DNA of 64,000 bases from Balaenoptera acutorostrata. Taxonomy: Eukaryota; Chordata; Mammalia; Artiodactyla; Balaenopteridae. The DNA is taken from NCBI RefSeq assembly GCF_949987535.1, contig NW_026646025.1, positions 2,542,001-2,606,000 of the forward strand, given 5' to 3'. A program made the position numbers and the translations under genes. The notes beneath the pieces are model-generated. The model saw only the letters and a list, made by a program, of their open reading frames with translations. It did no database searches and was not told the origin of the DNA. Positions 1 to 12,122 of this stretch are shown piece by piece; the first letter of the stretch is position 1, and each line of letters opens with the position of its first letter.

Positions 1-210
1 TCTGTTACCAAAAAGCTCCATGATCGCTGTCAGCAGAATGTTCCATGACACTTTTCGTCACAATACTGCATGACCACTGTCATCACAGTGTTCTCTGCCC
101 ATATCATCACAATGTTCCTTGTCAACTTTAATCACAATGCTCCATGCCCTTTCATCACAATGCTCCAGAAATCTTTTTCATCGCAATGTTCCTTGACTGT
201 GTCATCACAA
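1..210 (+). repeat. D block, right end only (D0)
   Basis: These bases match 2695-2904 almost base for base (visible difference: GACCACTG here, GACTACTG there). They are the terminal part of a D block whose start lies outside the window. The block ends with the D terminal monomer TTCCTTGACTGTGTC, after which the 74-bp array begins. Confidence 0.93.
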
Positions 211-630
211 TGCTCCATGGCCGTCATCAACACAATGCTCCAGAATTCTTGTCATCACAATGTTCCATGACCGTGTCATCACAATGCTCCATGGCCATTG
301 TCATCACAATGCTCCGGAATTCTTCTCATCACATTGTTCAATGACCATGTAATCACAATGCTCCATGGCCCTTTTCAGCATAATGCTCCAGAATTCCTGT
401 CATCACAATGTTCCATGACCGTGTCATCACAATGCTCCATGGCCATTGTCATCACAATGCTCCAGAATTCTTGTCATCACAATGTTCCATGACCGTGTCA
501 TCACAATGCTCCATGGCCCTTGTCATCATAATGCTCCAGAATTCTTTTCATCACAATGTTCCATGACCGTATCATCACAATGCTTCATGGCCGTTGTCAG
601 CACAATGCTCCAGAATACTTGTCATCACAA

Positions 631-678
631 TGTTCCATGACCGTGTCATCACAATGTTCCATGGCCGTGTCATCACAA
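631..678 (+). repeat. C-C double monomer (98-bp tetramer variant)
   Basis: Two 24-bp C-type monomers follow each other (GACCGTG then GGCCGTG type), turning one 74-bp trimer into a 98-bp tetramer. The same variant recurs near 6639, 8814, 10670, 13885, 17320, 17714, 21434, 22568, 25638, 28397, 31463, 33113, 37511, 42429 and 47207. It is therefore an inherited subfamily marker, not an isolated slippage event. Confidence 0.85.
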
Positions 679-1211
679 TGCTCCATGGCCCTTGTCATCA
701 TAATGCTCCAGAATTCTTGTCATTACTATATTCCATGACCGTATCATCACAATGCTCCATGGCCCTTGTCAGCACAATGCTCCAGAATTCTTGTCATCAC
801 AATGTTCCATGACCGTGTCATCACAATGCCCCATGGCCCTTGTCAGCACAATGCTCCAGAATTCTTGTCATCACAATGTTCCATGACCGTGTCATCACAA
901 TGCTCCATGGCCCTTGTCATCATAATGCTCCAGAATTCTTGTCATTACTATATTCCATGAATGTGTCATCACAATGCTCTATGGCACTTGTCATCAGAAT
1001 GCTCCAGAATTCTTGTCATCACAATGTTCCATGACCGTGTCATCACAATGCTCCATCGCCTTTGTCATCAGAATGCTCCAGAATTCTTGTCATCACAATG
1101 TTCCATGGCCGTGTCATCACAATACTCCATGGCCCTTGTCATGACAATGCTCCAGAATTCTTGTCATCACAATGTTCCATGGCCGTGTCATCACAATGCT
1201 CCATGGCCCTT

Positions 1212-1566
1212 GTCATCATAATGCTCCAGAATTCTTCTCATCACAATGTTCTATGACCGTATCATCACAATGCTCCATGGCCCTTGTAAGCACAATGCTC
1301 CAGAATTCTTCTCATGACAATGTTCCATGACCGTGTCATCACAATGCTCCATGGCCCTTGTCATCATAATGCTCCAGAATTCTTTTCATCACAATGATCC
1401 ATGACCGTGTCATCACAATGCTCCATGGCACTTATCATCATAATGCTCCAGAATTCTTCTCATCACAATGTTCTATGACCGTATCATCACAATGCTCCAT
1501 GGCCCTTGTAAGCACAATGCTCCAGAATTCTTCTCATGACAATGTTCCATGACCGTGTCATCACAA
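1212..1566 (+). repeat. 222-bp (3 x 74) local tandem duplication
   Basis: The sequence around TTCTATGACCGTATC and TTGTAAGCACAATG recurs 222 bp downstream, exactly three trimers. The second copy runs into the D block at 1567. This is a short-range unequal exchange or slippage product within T1. Confidence 0.8.
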
Positions 1567-2904
1567 TGCTACATGACCCTGTTCATCACAGCTCTCCATG
1601 ACCTTTGTCATCACAATGCTCTATGTCGCTTTTCATCACAATTCTCATTGACCACTTTAATCACTATGCTCGCTGACCATTTTCATCATATTTCTCTAGT
1701 GTCATTACAATACCCCAAGGCCCCTTTCTTCACAATGCTCCATGATGCCTGTCATCACAATGCTCCATGGCTTTTGTTATCACAATGCTTCAGGACCAGT
1801 TTCATCACAATTCTCCATCCCCTTTGTCATCATGGTGCACAATGAAACCTTTCATTAAAATGCTCCATGACACTAGTCATCACAATACTCCATGGCCTTT
1901 ATCGTCACAATGCTCCCATGCACTTTTCATCACGATGTTCCATGAATACTTTCATCACATTGCTCCATGACCATTGTCATCACAATAGTCCATACCCTTG
2001 TCAACACAATGCTGCATAATCCCTGTCATCACAATTCTCCATGACTGCTGTCATCACAATAATCCAGGACAATTTTCATCACAGTGCTTCATGCCCCCAG
2101 TCATCACAGTGCTCCACGATACCTTTCATCACAATTCCTAGATGATCAATGTCATCACAATGCCCCATGACACTTGTCATCACAATTCGCTATGACCCTT
2201 GTCATCACAATACTCGATGAACCGTGTCATCACAGTTTTCCAGGACACATGTCATCACAATGATCCATGTCTACTTCCATCACAATGCTCCAATACCCCT
2301 GTCATCACAATGCTCCATGGCCCCTGTTATCATATTGCTCCATGATCTCTTTCATCACAATGCTCCATGACCACTGTCATCACCATGCCTCATAACGGCT
2401 CTCATCTCAATGCTCCATGGCCCCTTTCATCACAATGCTCCATGAACCCTGTCATCACAATGTACCCTGCCCTTTTCATCACAAAGCTCCGTGGGCCCTG
2501 TCATCACAATGCTCCATGCCCTTGTCATCAAAATGCTCCAGAACTCTTGTCATCATAATGCTCCATGCCAATGTCATCAAAATGCCCCATGACACTTGTC
2601 ATCACAATGCTCCATGGCCTTTGTCATCACAATGCTCCAAGACCACTCTCAACACAATGCCCCATGACGCCTCTCATCACACATCTCCATAGCCTCTGTT
2701 ACCAAAAAGCTCCATGATCGCTGTCAGCAGAATGTTCCATGACACTTTTCGTCACAATACTGCATGACTACTGTCATCACAGTGTTCTCTGCCCATATCA
2801 TCACAATGTTCCTTGTCAACTTTAATCACAATGCTCCATGCCCTTTCATCACAATGCTCCAGAAATCTTTTTCATCGCAATGTTCCTTGACTGTGTCATC
2901 ACAA
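1567..2904 (+). repeat. D block D1, 1,338 bp (300-bp deletion form)
   Basis: It opens with the D-specific TGCTACATGACCCTG and ends with TTCCTTGACTGTGTC. Monomers are still about 25 bp but no longer follow the A-B-C order and differ strongly from one another. It is 300 bp (12 monomers) shorter than the standard 1,638-bp D. The missing part lies between offset 1,066 of the block and the monomer TCCAAGACC (junction about 2622-2640), where both partners share TCATCACAATG-like sequence. Confidence 0.93.
2622..2640 (+). other. Junction of the 300-bp D-block deletion
   Basis: In D2 the monomer after GGCCTTTGTC is TTCCATGGCCCC at 5081, and TCTCCAAGACCGC follows 300 bp later at 5381. In D1 GGCCTTTGTC leads directly to GCTCCAAGACC at 2633. 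The deletion is exactly 12 x 25 bp, as expected for misalignment by a whole number of monomers. Confidence 0.85.
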
Positions 2905-4014
2905 TGCTCCATGGCCGTCATCAACACAATGCTCCAGAATTCTTGTCATCACAATGTTCCATGACCGTGTCATCACAATGCTCCATGGCCATTGTCATCA
3001 CAATGCTCCGGAATTCTTCTCATCACATTGTTCAATGACCATGTAATCACAATGCTCCATGGCCCTTTTCAGCATAATGCTCCAGAATTCCTGTCATCAC
3101 AATGTTCCATGACCGTGTCATCACAATGCTCCATGGCCATTGTCATCACAATGCTCCAGAATTCTTGTCATCACAATGTTCCATGGCCGTGTCATCACAA
3201 TGCTCCATGGCCCTTGTCATCATAATGCTCCAGAATTCTTGTCATCACAATGTTCCATGACCGTATCATCACAATGCTCCATGGCCCTTGTCAGCACAAT
3301 GCTCCAGAATACTTCTCATCACAATGTTCCATGACCGTGTCATCACAATGCTCCATGGCCCTTGTCATCACAATGCTCCAGAATTCTTGTCATCACAATG
3401 TTCCATGACCGTGTCATCACAATGCTCCATGGCCCTTGTCATGACAATGCTCCAGAATTCTTCTCATCACAATGTTACATGGCCTTGTCATCACAATGCT
3501 CCATGGCCCTTGTCAGCACAATGCTCCAGAATTCTTGTCATCACAATGTTCCATGGCCGTGTCATCACAATGCTCCATGGCCCTTGACATCATAACGGCC
3601 CAGAATTATTGTAATCACAATGTTCCATAACCGTATCATCACAATGCTCCATGGCCCTTGTCAGCACAATGCTCCAGAATTCTTGTCATCACAATGTTCT
3701 GTGACCGTGTCATCACAATGCTCCTTCGCCTTTGTCATCAGAATGCTCCAGAATTCTTGTCATCACAATGTTCCATGACCGTGTCATCACAAAGCTCCAT
3801 GACCCTTGTCATCACAATGCTCCAGAATTATTTTCATCACAATGTTCCATGACCATGTCATCACAATTGTCCATGGCCCTAGTCAGCACAATGCTCCAGA
3901 ATTCTTCTCATGACAATGTTCCATGACCGTGTCATCACAATGCTCCATGGCCCTTGTCATCACAATGCTGCAGAATTCTTGTCATCACAATGTTCCATGA
4001 CCGTGTCATCACAA
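2905..4014 (+). repeat. 74-bp trimer array T2
   Basis: The length is 1,110 bp, exactly 15 x 74. Its first about 280 bp repeat T1 at an offset of 2,694 bp, continuing the identity seen in the preceding D block. It holds an odd B variant, CATAACGGCCCAGAATTATTG near 3590, that has a relative in T3 near 6117. The right edge carries TGTCCATGGCCCTAG (near 3866), the usual signature just before a D block. Confidence 0.95.
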
Positions 4015-5652
4015 TGCTACATGACCCTGGTCATAACAGTTCTCCATGACATTTGTCATCACAATGCTCTATGTCGCTTTTCATCACAATTCTCAATGAC
4101 CACTTTAATCACTATGCTCGCTGCTCATTTTCATCATATTTCTCTAGTGTCATTACAATACCCCATGGCCCCTTTCTTCACAATGCTCCATGATGCCTGT
4201 CATCACAATGCTCCATGGCTTTTGTTATCACAATGCTCCAGGACCAGTTTCATCACAATTCTCCATCCCCTTTGTCATCATGGTGCACAATGAAACCTTT
4301 CATTAAAATGCTCCATGACACTAGTCATCACAATACTCCATGGCCTTTATCGTCACAATGCTCCCATGCACTTTTCATCACCATGTTCCATGAATACTTT
4401 CATCACATTGCTCCATGACCATTGTCATCACAATAGTCCATACCCTTGTCAACACAATGCTGCATAATCCCTGTCATCACAATTCTCCATGACTGCTGTC
4501 ATCACAATAATCCAGGACAATTTTCATCACAGTGCTTCATGCCCCCAGTCATCACAGGGCTCCACGATACCTTTCATCACAATTCCTAGATGATCAATGT
4601 CATCACAATGCCCCATGACACTTGTCATCACAATTCGCTATGACACTTGTCATCACAATACTCGATGAACCGTGTCATCACAGTGTTCCAGGACCCATAT
4701 CATCACAATGATCCATGTCTACTTCCATCACAATGCTCCAATACCCCTGTCATCACAATGCTCCATGGCCCCTGTTATCATATTGCTCCATGATCTCTTT
4801 CATCACAATGCTCCATGACCACTGTCATCACCATGCCTCATAACGGCTCTCATCTCAATGCTCCATGGCCCCTTTCATCACAATGCTCCATGAACCCTGT
4901 CATCACAATGTACCCTGCCCTTTTCATCACAAAGCTCCGTGGGCCCTGTCATCACAATGCTCCATGCCCTTGTCATCAACATGCTCCAGAACTCTTGTCA
5001 TCATAATGCTCCATGCCAATGTCATCAAAATGCCCCATGACACTTGTCATCACAATGCTCCATGGCCTTTGTCATCACAATGTTCCATGGCCCCTGTCAT
5101 CACAGTGCTCCATGATACATTTCATCGCAAATCTAGATGACCACTGTCATCACAATGCCCCATGACAGATGTCATCACAATTCGCCATGGTCCTTGTCAT
5201 CACAATGCTCCATGAACCGTGTCATCACAAGGTTCCAGGACACTTGTCATCACAATGATCCTAGATCACATTCATCACAGTGCTCCATGAACCCTGTCAT
5301 CTCAATGCTCCATAGCCTTTGTATTCACAATGCTCCATGGCCCCTGTAATCACAGTGCTCCATGACCCTTTTCATCACAATTCTCCAAGACCGCTCTCAA
5401 CACAATGCCCCATGACGCCTGACATCACAAATCTCCATAGCCTCTCTTAACAATAAGCTCCATGATCGCTGTCAGCAGAATGTTCCATGACACTTTTCGT
5501 CACAATACTGCAAGACCACTGTCATCACAGAGTTCTCTGCCCATATCATCACTGTGTTCCTTGTCACCTTTAATCACAATGCTCCATGCCCTTTCATCAG
5601 AATGCTCCAGAAATCTTTTTCATCGCAATGTTCCTTGACTGTGTCATCACAA
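4015..5652 (+). repeat. D block D2, standard 1,638 bp
   Basis: This is the first full-length D copy in the window and the reference for the others. It runs from TGCTACATGACCCTGG to TTCCTTGACTGTGTC. It contains about 66 diverged monomers, including landmarks GTGCACAATGAAACC, TTCCTAGATGATC, CATAACGGCTCTC and CAAATCTAGATGACC. Stop-free runs of up to 91 codons occur in overlapping frames and are not considered coding. Confidence 0.94.
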
Positions 5653-7722
5653 TGCTCCATGGCCGTCATCAGCACAATGCTCAAGAATTCTTGTCAGCAC
5701 AATGTTCCATGACCGTGTCATCACAATGCTCCATGGCCATTGTTATCACAATGCTCCAGAATTCTTCTCATCACAATGTTACATGACCGTATCATCACAA
5801 TGCTCCATGGCCATTGTCATCAGAATGCTCCAAAATTCTTGTCATCACAATGTTCCATGGCCGTGTCATCACAATGCTCCATGGCCCTTGTCATAACAAT
5901 GCTCCAGATTTCTTGTCATCACAATGTTCCATGACCGTGTCATCACAATGCTCCATCGCCTTTGTCATCAGAATGCTCCAGAATTCTTGTCATCACAATG
6001 TTCCATGACCGTGTTATCACAATGCTCCATGGCCCTTGTCAGCACAATGCTCCAGAATTCTTGTCATCACAATGTTCCATGGCCGTGTCATCACAATGCT
6101 CCATGGCCCTTGTCATCATAGCGGCCCATAATTATTGTCATCACAATGTTCCATGACCGTATCATCACAATGCTCCATGGCCCTTGTCAGCACAATGCTC
6201 CAGAATTCTTGTCATCACAATGTTCCATGGCCGTGTCATCACAATGCTCCGGAATTCTTCTCATCACATTGTTCCATGACCATGTCATCACAATACTCCA
6301 TGGCCCTTTTCAGCACAATGCTCCAGAATTCCTGTCATCACAATGTTCCATGACCGTGTCATCACAATGCTCCATGGCCCTTGTCATCACAATGCTCCAG
6401 AATTCTTGTCATCACAATGTTCCATACCGTGTCATAACAATGCTCCATGGCCATTGTCATCACAATGCTCCAGAATATTTGTCATCACAATGTTCCATGG
6501 ACGTGTCATCACAATGCTCCATGGCCCTTGTCATCATAATGCTCCAGAATTCTTGTCATCACAATGTTCCATGACCGTATCATCACATTGCTCCATGGCC
6601 CTTGTCAGCACAATGCTCCACAATTCTTGTCATCACAATGTTCCATGACCGTGTCATCACAATGTTCCATGACCGTGTCATCACAATGCTCCATCGCCTT
6701 TGTCATCAGAATGCTCCAGATTTCTTGTCATCACAATGTTCCATGACCGTGTCATCACAATGCTCCATGGCCCTTGTCAGCACAATGCTCCAGAATTCTT
6801 GTCATCACAATGTTCCATGGCCGTGTCATCACAATTCTCCATGAACCTTGTCATCACAATTCTCCAGAATTCTTTTCATCACAATGTTCCATGGCCGTGT
6901 CATCACAATGCTCCATGGCCCTTGTCAGCACAATGCTCCAGAATTCTTGTCATCACAATGTTCCATGGCGGTGTCATCACAATGCTCCATGGCCATTGTC
7001 ATCACAATGCTCCAGATTTCTTGTCATCACAATGTTCCATGGCCGTGTCATCACAATGCTCCATGGCCCTTGTCATCATAATGCTCCAGAATTCTTGTCA
7101 TCACAATGTTCCATGGCCGTGTCATCACAATGCTCCATGGCCCTTGTCATCATAATGCTCCAGAATTGTTGTCATCACAATGTTCCATGACCCTATCATC
7201 ACAATGCTCCATAGCCCTTGTCATGACAATGCTCCAGAATTCTTCTCATCACAATGTTCCATGACCGTGTCATCACAATTCTCCATGGCCACTGTCATCA
7301 CAATGCTCCAGAATTCTTGTAATCACAATGTTCCATGGCCGTGTCGTCACAATGCTCCATGGCCATTGTCATCACAATGCTCCAGATTTCTTGTCATCAC
7401 AATGTTCCATGACCGTGTCATCACAATGCTCCATCGCCTTTGTCATCAGAATGCTCTAGAATTCTTGTCATCACAATGTTCCATGACCGTGTCATCACAA
7501 TGCTCGATGGCCCTTGTCAGCACAATGCTCCAGAATTCTTGTCATCACAATGTTCCATGGCCGTGTCATCACAATGCTCCATGGCCCTTGTCATCATAAT
7601 GCTCCAGAATTCTTCTCATCACAATGATCCATGACCGTATCATCACAGTGCTCCATGGCCCTAGTCAGCACAATGCTCCAGAATTCTTGTCATCACAATG
7701 TTCCATGACCGTGTCATCACAA
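5653..7722 (+). repeat. 74-bp trimer array T3
   Basis: The length is 2,070 bp, two bases short of 28 x 74. It contains a C monomer lacking one base (TTCCATACCGTG near 6420), a C-C double monomer near 6639, and a GGCCCATAATTATTG variant near 6123. The TTACTATATTCC marker that is common in other T arrays was not seen. Confidence 0.93.
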
Positions 7723-8763
7723 TGCTACATGACCCTGGTCATCACAGTTCTCCATGACCTTTGTCATCACAATGCTCTATGTCGCTTTTCATCACAATTC
7801 TCAATGACCACTTTAATCAATATGCTCGCTGACCATTTTCTTCATATTTCTCTAGTGTCATTACAATACCCCATGGCCCCTTTCTTCACAATGCTCCATG
7901 ATGCCTATCATCACAAGGCTCCATGGCTTTTGTTATCACAATGCTCCAGGACCAGTTTCATCACAATTCTCCATCCCCTTTGTCATCATGGTGCACAATG
8001 AAACCTTTCATTAAAATGCTCCATGACACTAGTCATCACAATACTCCATGGCCTTTATCGTCACAATGCTCCCATGCACTTTTCATCACGATGTTCCATG
8101 AATACTTTCATCACATTGCTCCATGACCATTGTCATCACAATAGTCCATACCCTTGTCAACACAATGCTGCATAATCCCTGTCATCACAATTCTCCATGA
8201 CTGCTGTCATCACAATAATCCAGGACAATTTTCATCACAGTGCTTCATGCCCCCAGTCATCACAGTGCTCCACGATACATTTCATCACAATTCCTAGATG
8301 ATCAATGTCATCACAATGCCCCATGTCACTTGTCATCACAATTCGCTATGACCCTTGTCATCACAATACTCGATGAACCGTGTCATCACAGTGTTCCAGG
8401 ACACATGTCATCACAATGATCCGTATCTACTTCCATCACAATGCTCCAATACCTCTGTCATCACAATGCTCCATGGCCCCTGTTATCATATTGCTCCATG
8501 ATCTCTTTCATCACAATGCTCCATGACCACTGTCATCACCTTGCCTCATAACGGCTCTCATCTCAATGCTCCATGGCCCCTTTCATCACAATGCTCCATG
8601 AACCCTGTCATCACAATGTACCCTGCCCTTTTCATCACAAAGCTACGTGGGCCCTGTCATCACAATGCTCCATGCCCTTGTCATCAACATGCTCCAGAAC
8701 TCTTGTCATCATAATGCTCCATGCCAATGTCATCAAAATGCCCCATGACACTTGTCATCACAA
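7723..8763 (+). repeat. D block D3, left 1,041 bp of a split copy
   Basis: It is collinear with D2 from the start to the monomer after CATGACACTTGTC. Sequence then continues as T-type GGCCCTTGTCTGCAC instead of the D-type GGCCTTTGTC. With the right part at 9874-10470 (597 bp) the total is 1,638 bp, so nothing of D was lost. Confidence 0.93.
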
Positions 8764-9873
8764 TGCTCCATGGCCCTTGTCTGCACAATGCTCCAAAATT
8801 CTTGTCATCACAATGTTCCATGACCGTGTCATCACAATGTTCCATGGCCGTGTCATCACAATGCTCCATTGCCCTTGTCATCATAATGCTCCAGAATTCC
8901 TGTCATTACTATATTCCATGAACGTGTCATCACAATGCTCTATGGCACTTGTCATCAGAATGCTCCAGAATACTTGTCATCACAATGTTCCATGACCGTG
9001 TCATCACAATGCTCCATGGCCCTTGTCAGTACAATGCTCCAGAATTCTTGTCATCACAATGTTCCATGGCCGTGTCATCACAAATCTCCATGAACCTTGT
9101 CATCACAATTCTCCAGAATTCTTGTCATCACAATGTTCCTTGACCGTGTCAACACAATGCTCCATGGCCATTGTCATGACAATGCTCCAGAATTCTTCTC
9201 ATCACAGTGTTCCATGACCGTGTCATCACAATGCTCCATGGCCATTGTCATCACAATGCTCCAGAATTCTTGTCATCACAATGTTCCATGGCCGTCTCAT
9301 CACAATGCTCCATGGCCCTTGTCATCATAATGCTCCAGAATTCTTGTCATCACAATATTCCATGGCCGTGTCATCACAATGCTCCATGGCCCTTGTCATC
9401 ATAATGCTCCAGAATTCTTCTCATCACAATGTTCCATGACCGTATCATCACAATGCTCCATGGCCCTTGTCATGACAATGCTCCAGAATTCTTCTCATCA
9501 CAATGTTCCATGACCGTGTCATCACAATGCTCCATGGCCACTGTCATCACAATGCTCCAGAATTCTTGTCATCACAATGTTCCATGGCCGTGTCATCACA
9601 ATTCTCCATGGCCATTGTCATCACAATGCTCCAGATTTCTTGTCATCACAATGTTCCATGACCGTGTCATCACAATGCTCCATCGCCTTTGTCATCAGAA
9701 TGCTCCAGAATTCTTGTCATCACAATGTTCCATGACCGTGTCATCACAATGCTGCATGGCCCTTGTCAGCACAATGCTCCAGAATTCTTCTCATGACAAT
9801 GTTCCATGACCGTGTCATCACAATGCTCCATGGCCCTTCTCATCGCAATGCTGCAGAATTCTTGTCATCACAA
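8764..9873 (+). repeat. T array T4: 1,110-bp insertion inside a D block
   Basis: This trimer array sits between the two parts of D3. It is 1,110 bp long, exactly 15 x 74, although it includes a C-C double monomer (8814-8861). The last trimer before D resumes lacks a C monomer, which balances the count. It contains the TTACTATATTCC marker (about 8906). The order of variants (GTCTGCAC, TTACTATATT, GTCAGTAC, CACAAATCTCC) matches parts of T7, T8, T10, T12 and T14. Confidence 0.92.
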
Positions 9874-10470
9874 TGCTCCATGGCCTTTGTCATCACAATG
9901 TTCCATGGCCCCTGTCATCACAGTGCTCCAGGATACCTTTCATCGCAAATCTAGATGACCACTGTCATCACAATGCCCCATGACAGATGTCATCACAATT
10001 CGCCATGGTCCTTGTCATCACAATGCTCCATGAACCGTGTCATCACAAGGTTCCAGGACACTTGTCATCACAATGATCCAAGATCACATTCATCACAGTG
10101 CTCCATGAAACCTGTCATCTCAATGCTCCATAGCCTTTTTATTCACAATGCTCCATGGCCCCTGTAATCACAGTGCTCCATGACCCTTTTCATCACAATG
10201 CTCCAAGACCGCTCTCAACACAATGCCCCATGACGCCTGACATCACAAATCTCCATAGCCTCTCTTACAAAAAAGCTCCATGATCGCTTTCAGCAGAATG
10301 TTCCATGACACTTTTCGTCACAATACTGCAAGACCACTGTCATCACAGAGTTCTCTGCCCATATCATCACAATGTTCCTTGTCACCTTTAATCACAATGC
10401 TCCATGCCCTTTCATCACAATGCTCCAGAAATCTTTTTCATCGCAATGTTCCTTGACTGTGTCATCACAA
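9874..10470 (+). repeat. D block D3, right 597 bp of a split copy
   Basis: D sequence resumes at the monomer TGCTCCATGGCCTTTG, the monomer at which it stopped at 8763. It continues to the usual terminal TTCCTTGACTGTGTC. It shares the variants TCCAGGATACC and CTTACAAAAAAGC with D4 and D7, so those copies are close relatives. Confidence 0.92.
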
Positions 10471-12122
10471 TGCTCCATGGCCGTCATCAGCACAATGCTC
10501 CAGAATTCTTGTCATCACAATGCTCCATGACCATGTCATCACAATGCTCCATGGCCCTTGTCATCACAATGCTCCAGAATTCTTGTCATCACAATGTTCC
10601 ACGACCGTATCATCACATTGCTCCATGGCCCTTGTCAGCACAATGCTCCACAATTCTTGTCATCACAATGTTCCATGACCGTGTCATCACAATGTTCCAT
10701 GGCCGTGTCATCACAATGCTCCATGGCCCTTGTCATCATAATTCTCCAGAATTCTTGTCATTACTATATTCCATGAACGTGTCATCACAATGCTCTATGG
10801 CGCTTGTCATCAGAATGCTCCAGAATTCTTGTCATCACAATGTTCCATGACCGTGTCATCACAATGCTCCATCGCCTTTGTCATCAGAATGCTCCAGAAC
10901 TCTTGTCATCACAATGTTCCATGACCGTGTCATCACAATGCTCCATGGCCCTTGTCAGCACAATGCTCCAGAATTCTTGTCATCACAATGTTCCATGGCC
11001 GTGTTATCACAATGCTCCATGGCCCTTGTCAGCACAATGCTCCAGAATTCTTGTCATCACAATGTTCCATGGCCGTGTCATCACAATTCTCCATGAACCT
11101 TGTCATCACAATACTCCAGAATTCTTGTCATCACAATGTTCCATGGCCGTGTCATCACAATGCTCCATGGCCCTTGTCATGACAATGCTCCAGAATTCTT
11201 CTCATCACAATGCTCCATGACCGTGTCATCACAATGCTCCATGGCCATTGTCATCACAATGCTCCAGAATTCTTGTCATCACAATGTTCTATCACCGTGT
11301 CATCACAATACTCCATGGCCCTTGTCATCACAATGCTCCATAATTCTGGTCATCACAATGTTCCATGACCGTGTCATCACAATGCTCCATGGCCCTTGTC
11401 ATCACAATGCTCCAGAATTCTTGTCATCACAATGTTCCATGACCGTGTCATCACAATGCTCCATGGCCACTGTCATCACAATGCTCCAGAATTCTTGTCA
11501 TCACAATGTTCCATGGCGGGTTCATCACAATGCTCCATGGCCATTGTCATCACAATGCTCCAGATTTCTTGTCATCACAATGTTCCATGGCCGTGTCATC
11601 ACAATGCTCCATGGCCCTTGTCATCATAATGCTCCAGAATTCTTTTCATCACAATGTTCCATGGCCGTGTAATCACAATGCTCCATGGCCCTTGTCATCA
11701 TAATGCTCCAGAATTGTTGTCATCACAATGTTCCATGACCCTATCATCACAATGCTCCATGGCCCTTGTCATGACAATGCTCCAGAATTCTTCTCATCAC
11801 AATGTTCCATGACCGTGTCATCACAATTCTCCATGGCCACTGTCATCACAATGCTCCAGAATTCTTGTAATCACAATGTTCCATGGCCGTGTCGTCACAA
11901 TGCTCCATGGCCATTGTCATCACAATGCTCCAGATTTCTTGTCATCACAATGTTCCATGACCGTGTCATCACAAAGCTCCATCGCCTTTGTCATCAGAAT
12001 GCTCCAGAATTCTTGTCATCACAATGTTCCAAGACCGTGTCATCACAATGCTCGATGGCCCTTGTCATCATAATGCTCCCGAATTCTTCTCATCACAATG
12101 TTCCATGACCGTGTCATCACAA
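10471..12122 (+). repeat. 74-bp trimer array T5
   Basis: The length is 1,652 bp, 22 x 74 plus one 24-bp monomer, matching one C-C double near 10670. The TTACTATATTCC marker lies about 290 bp from the left edge, as in T8-T12. The first about 0.8 kb is repeated at 31266 onward with the same private variants, for example TTCCACGACCGTATC near 10600 and 31394. The longest stop-free run (190 codons, 11100-11672) is repeat-derived. Confidence 0.93.

Larger units (their letters stand above)
211..1566 (+). repeat. 74-bp trimer array T1
   Basis: The length is 1,356 bp, which is 18 x 74 plus one 24-bp monomer. The extra monomer is visible: two C monomers lie back to back at 631-678. It carries two copies of an AT-rich B/C variant (TTACTATATTCC at 723 and 945). 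Near the right end a 222-bp (3 x 74) segment marked by TTCTATGACCGTATC is repeated (marker at 1249 and 1471). The TCCATGGCCCTAG variant that precedes most other D blocks is absent here. Confidence 0.95.

Noticed and set aside
721..740. TTACTATATTCC as a TATA-box promoter
   Set aside because: It is a point-mutated monomer repeated throughout the T arrays, with no initiator, downstream gene or other promoter element that I can support.
11100..11672. 190-codon stop-free run as a coding region or repetitive Cys/His-rich protein
   Set aside because: It begins and ends inside a T array with no promoter, splice or translation context. Its start is an ATG that occurs in nearly every monomer. Similar runs occur in the other two frames over the same bases.
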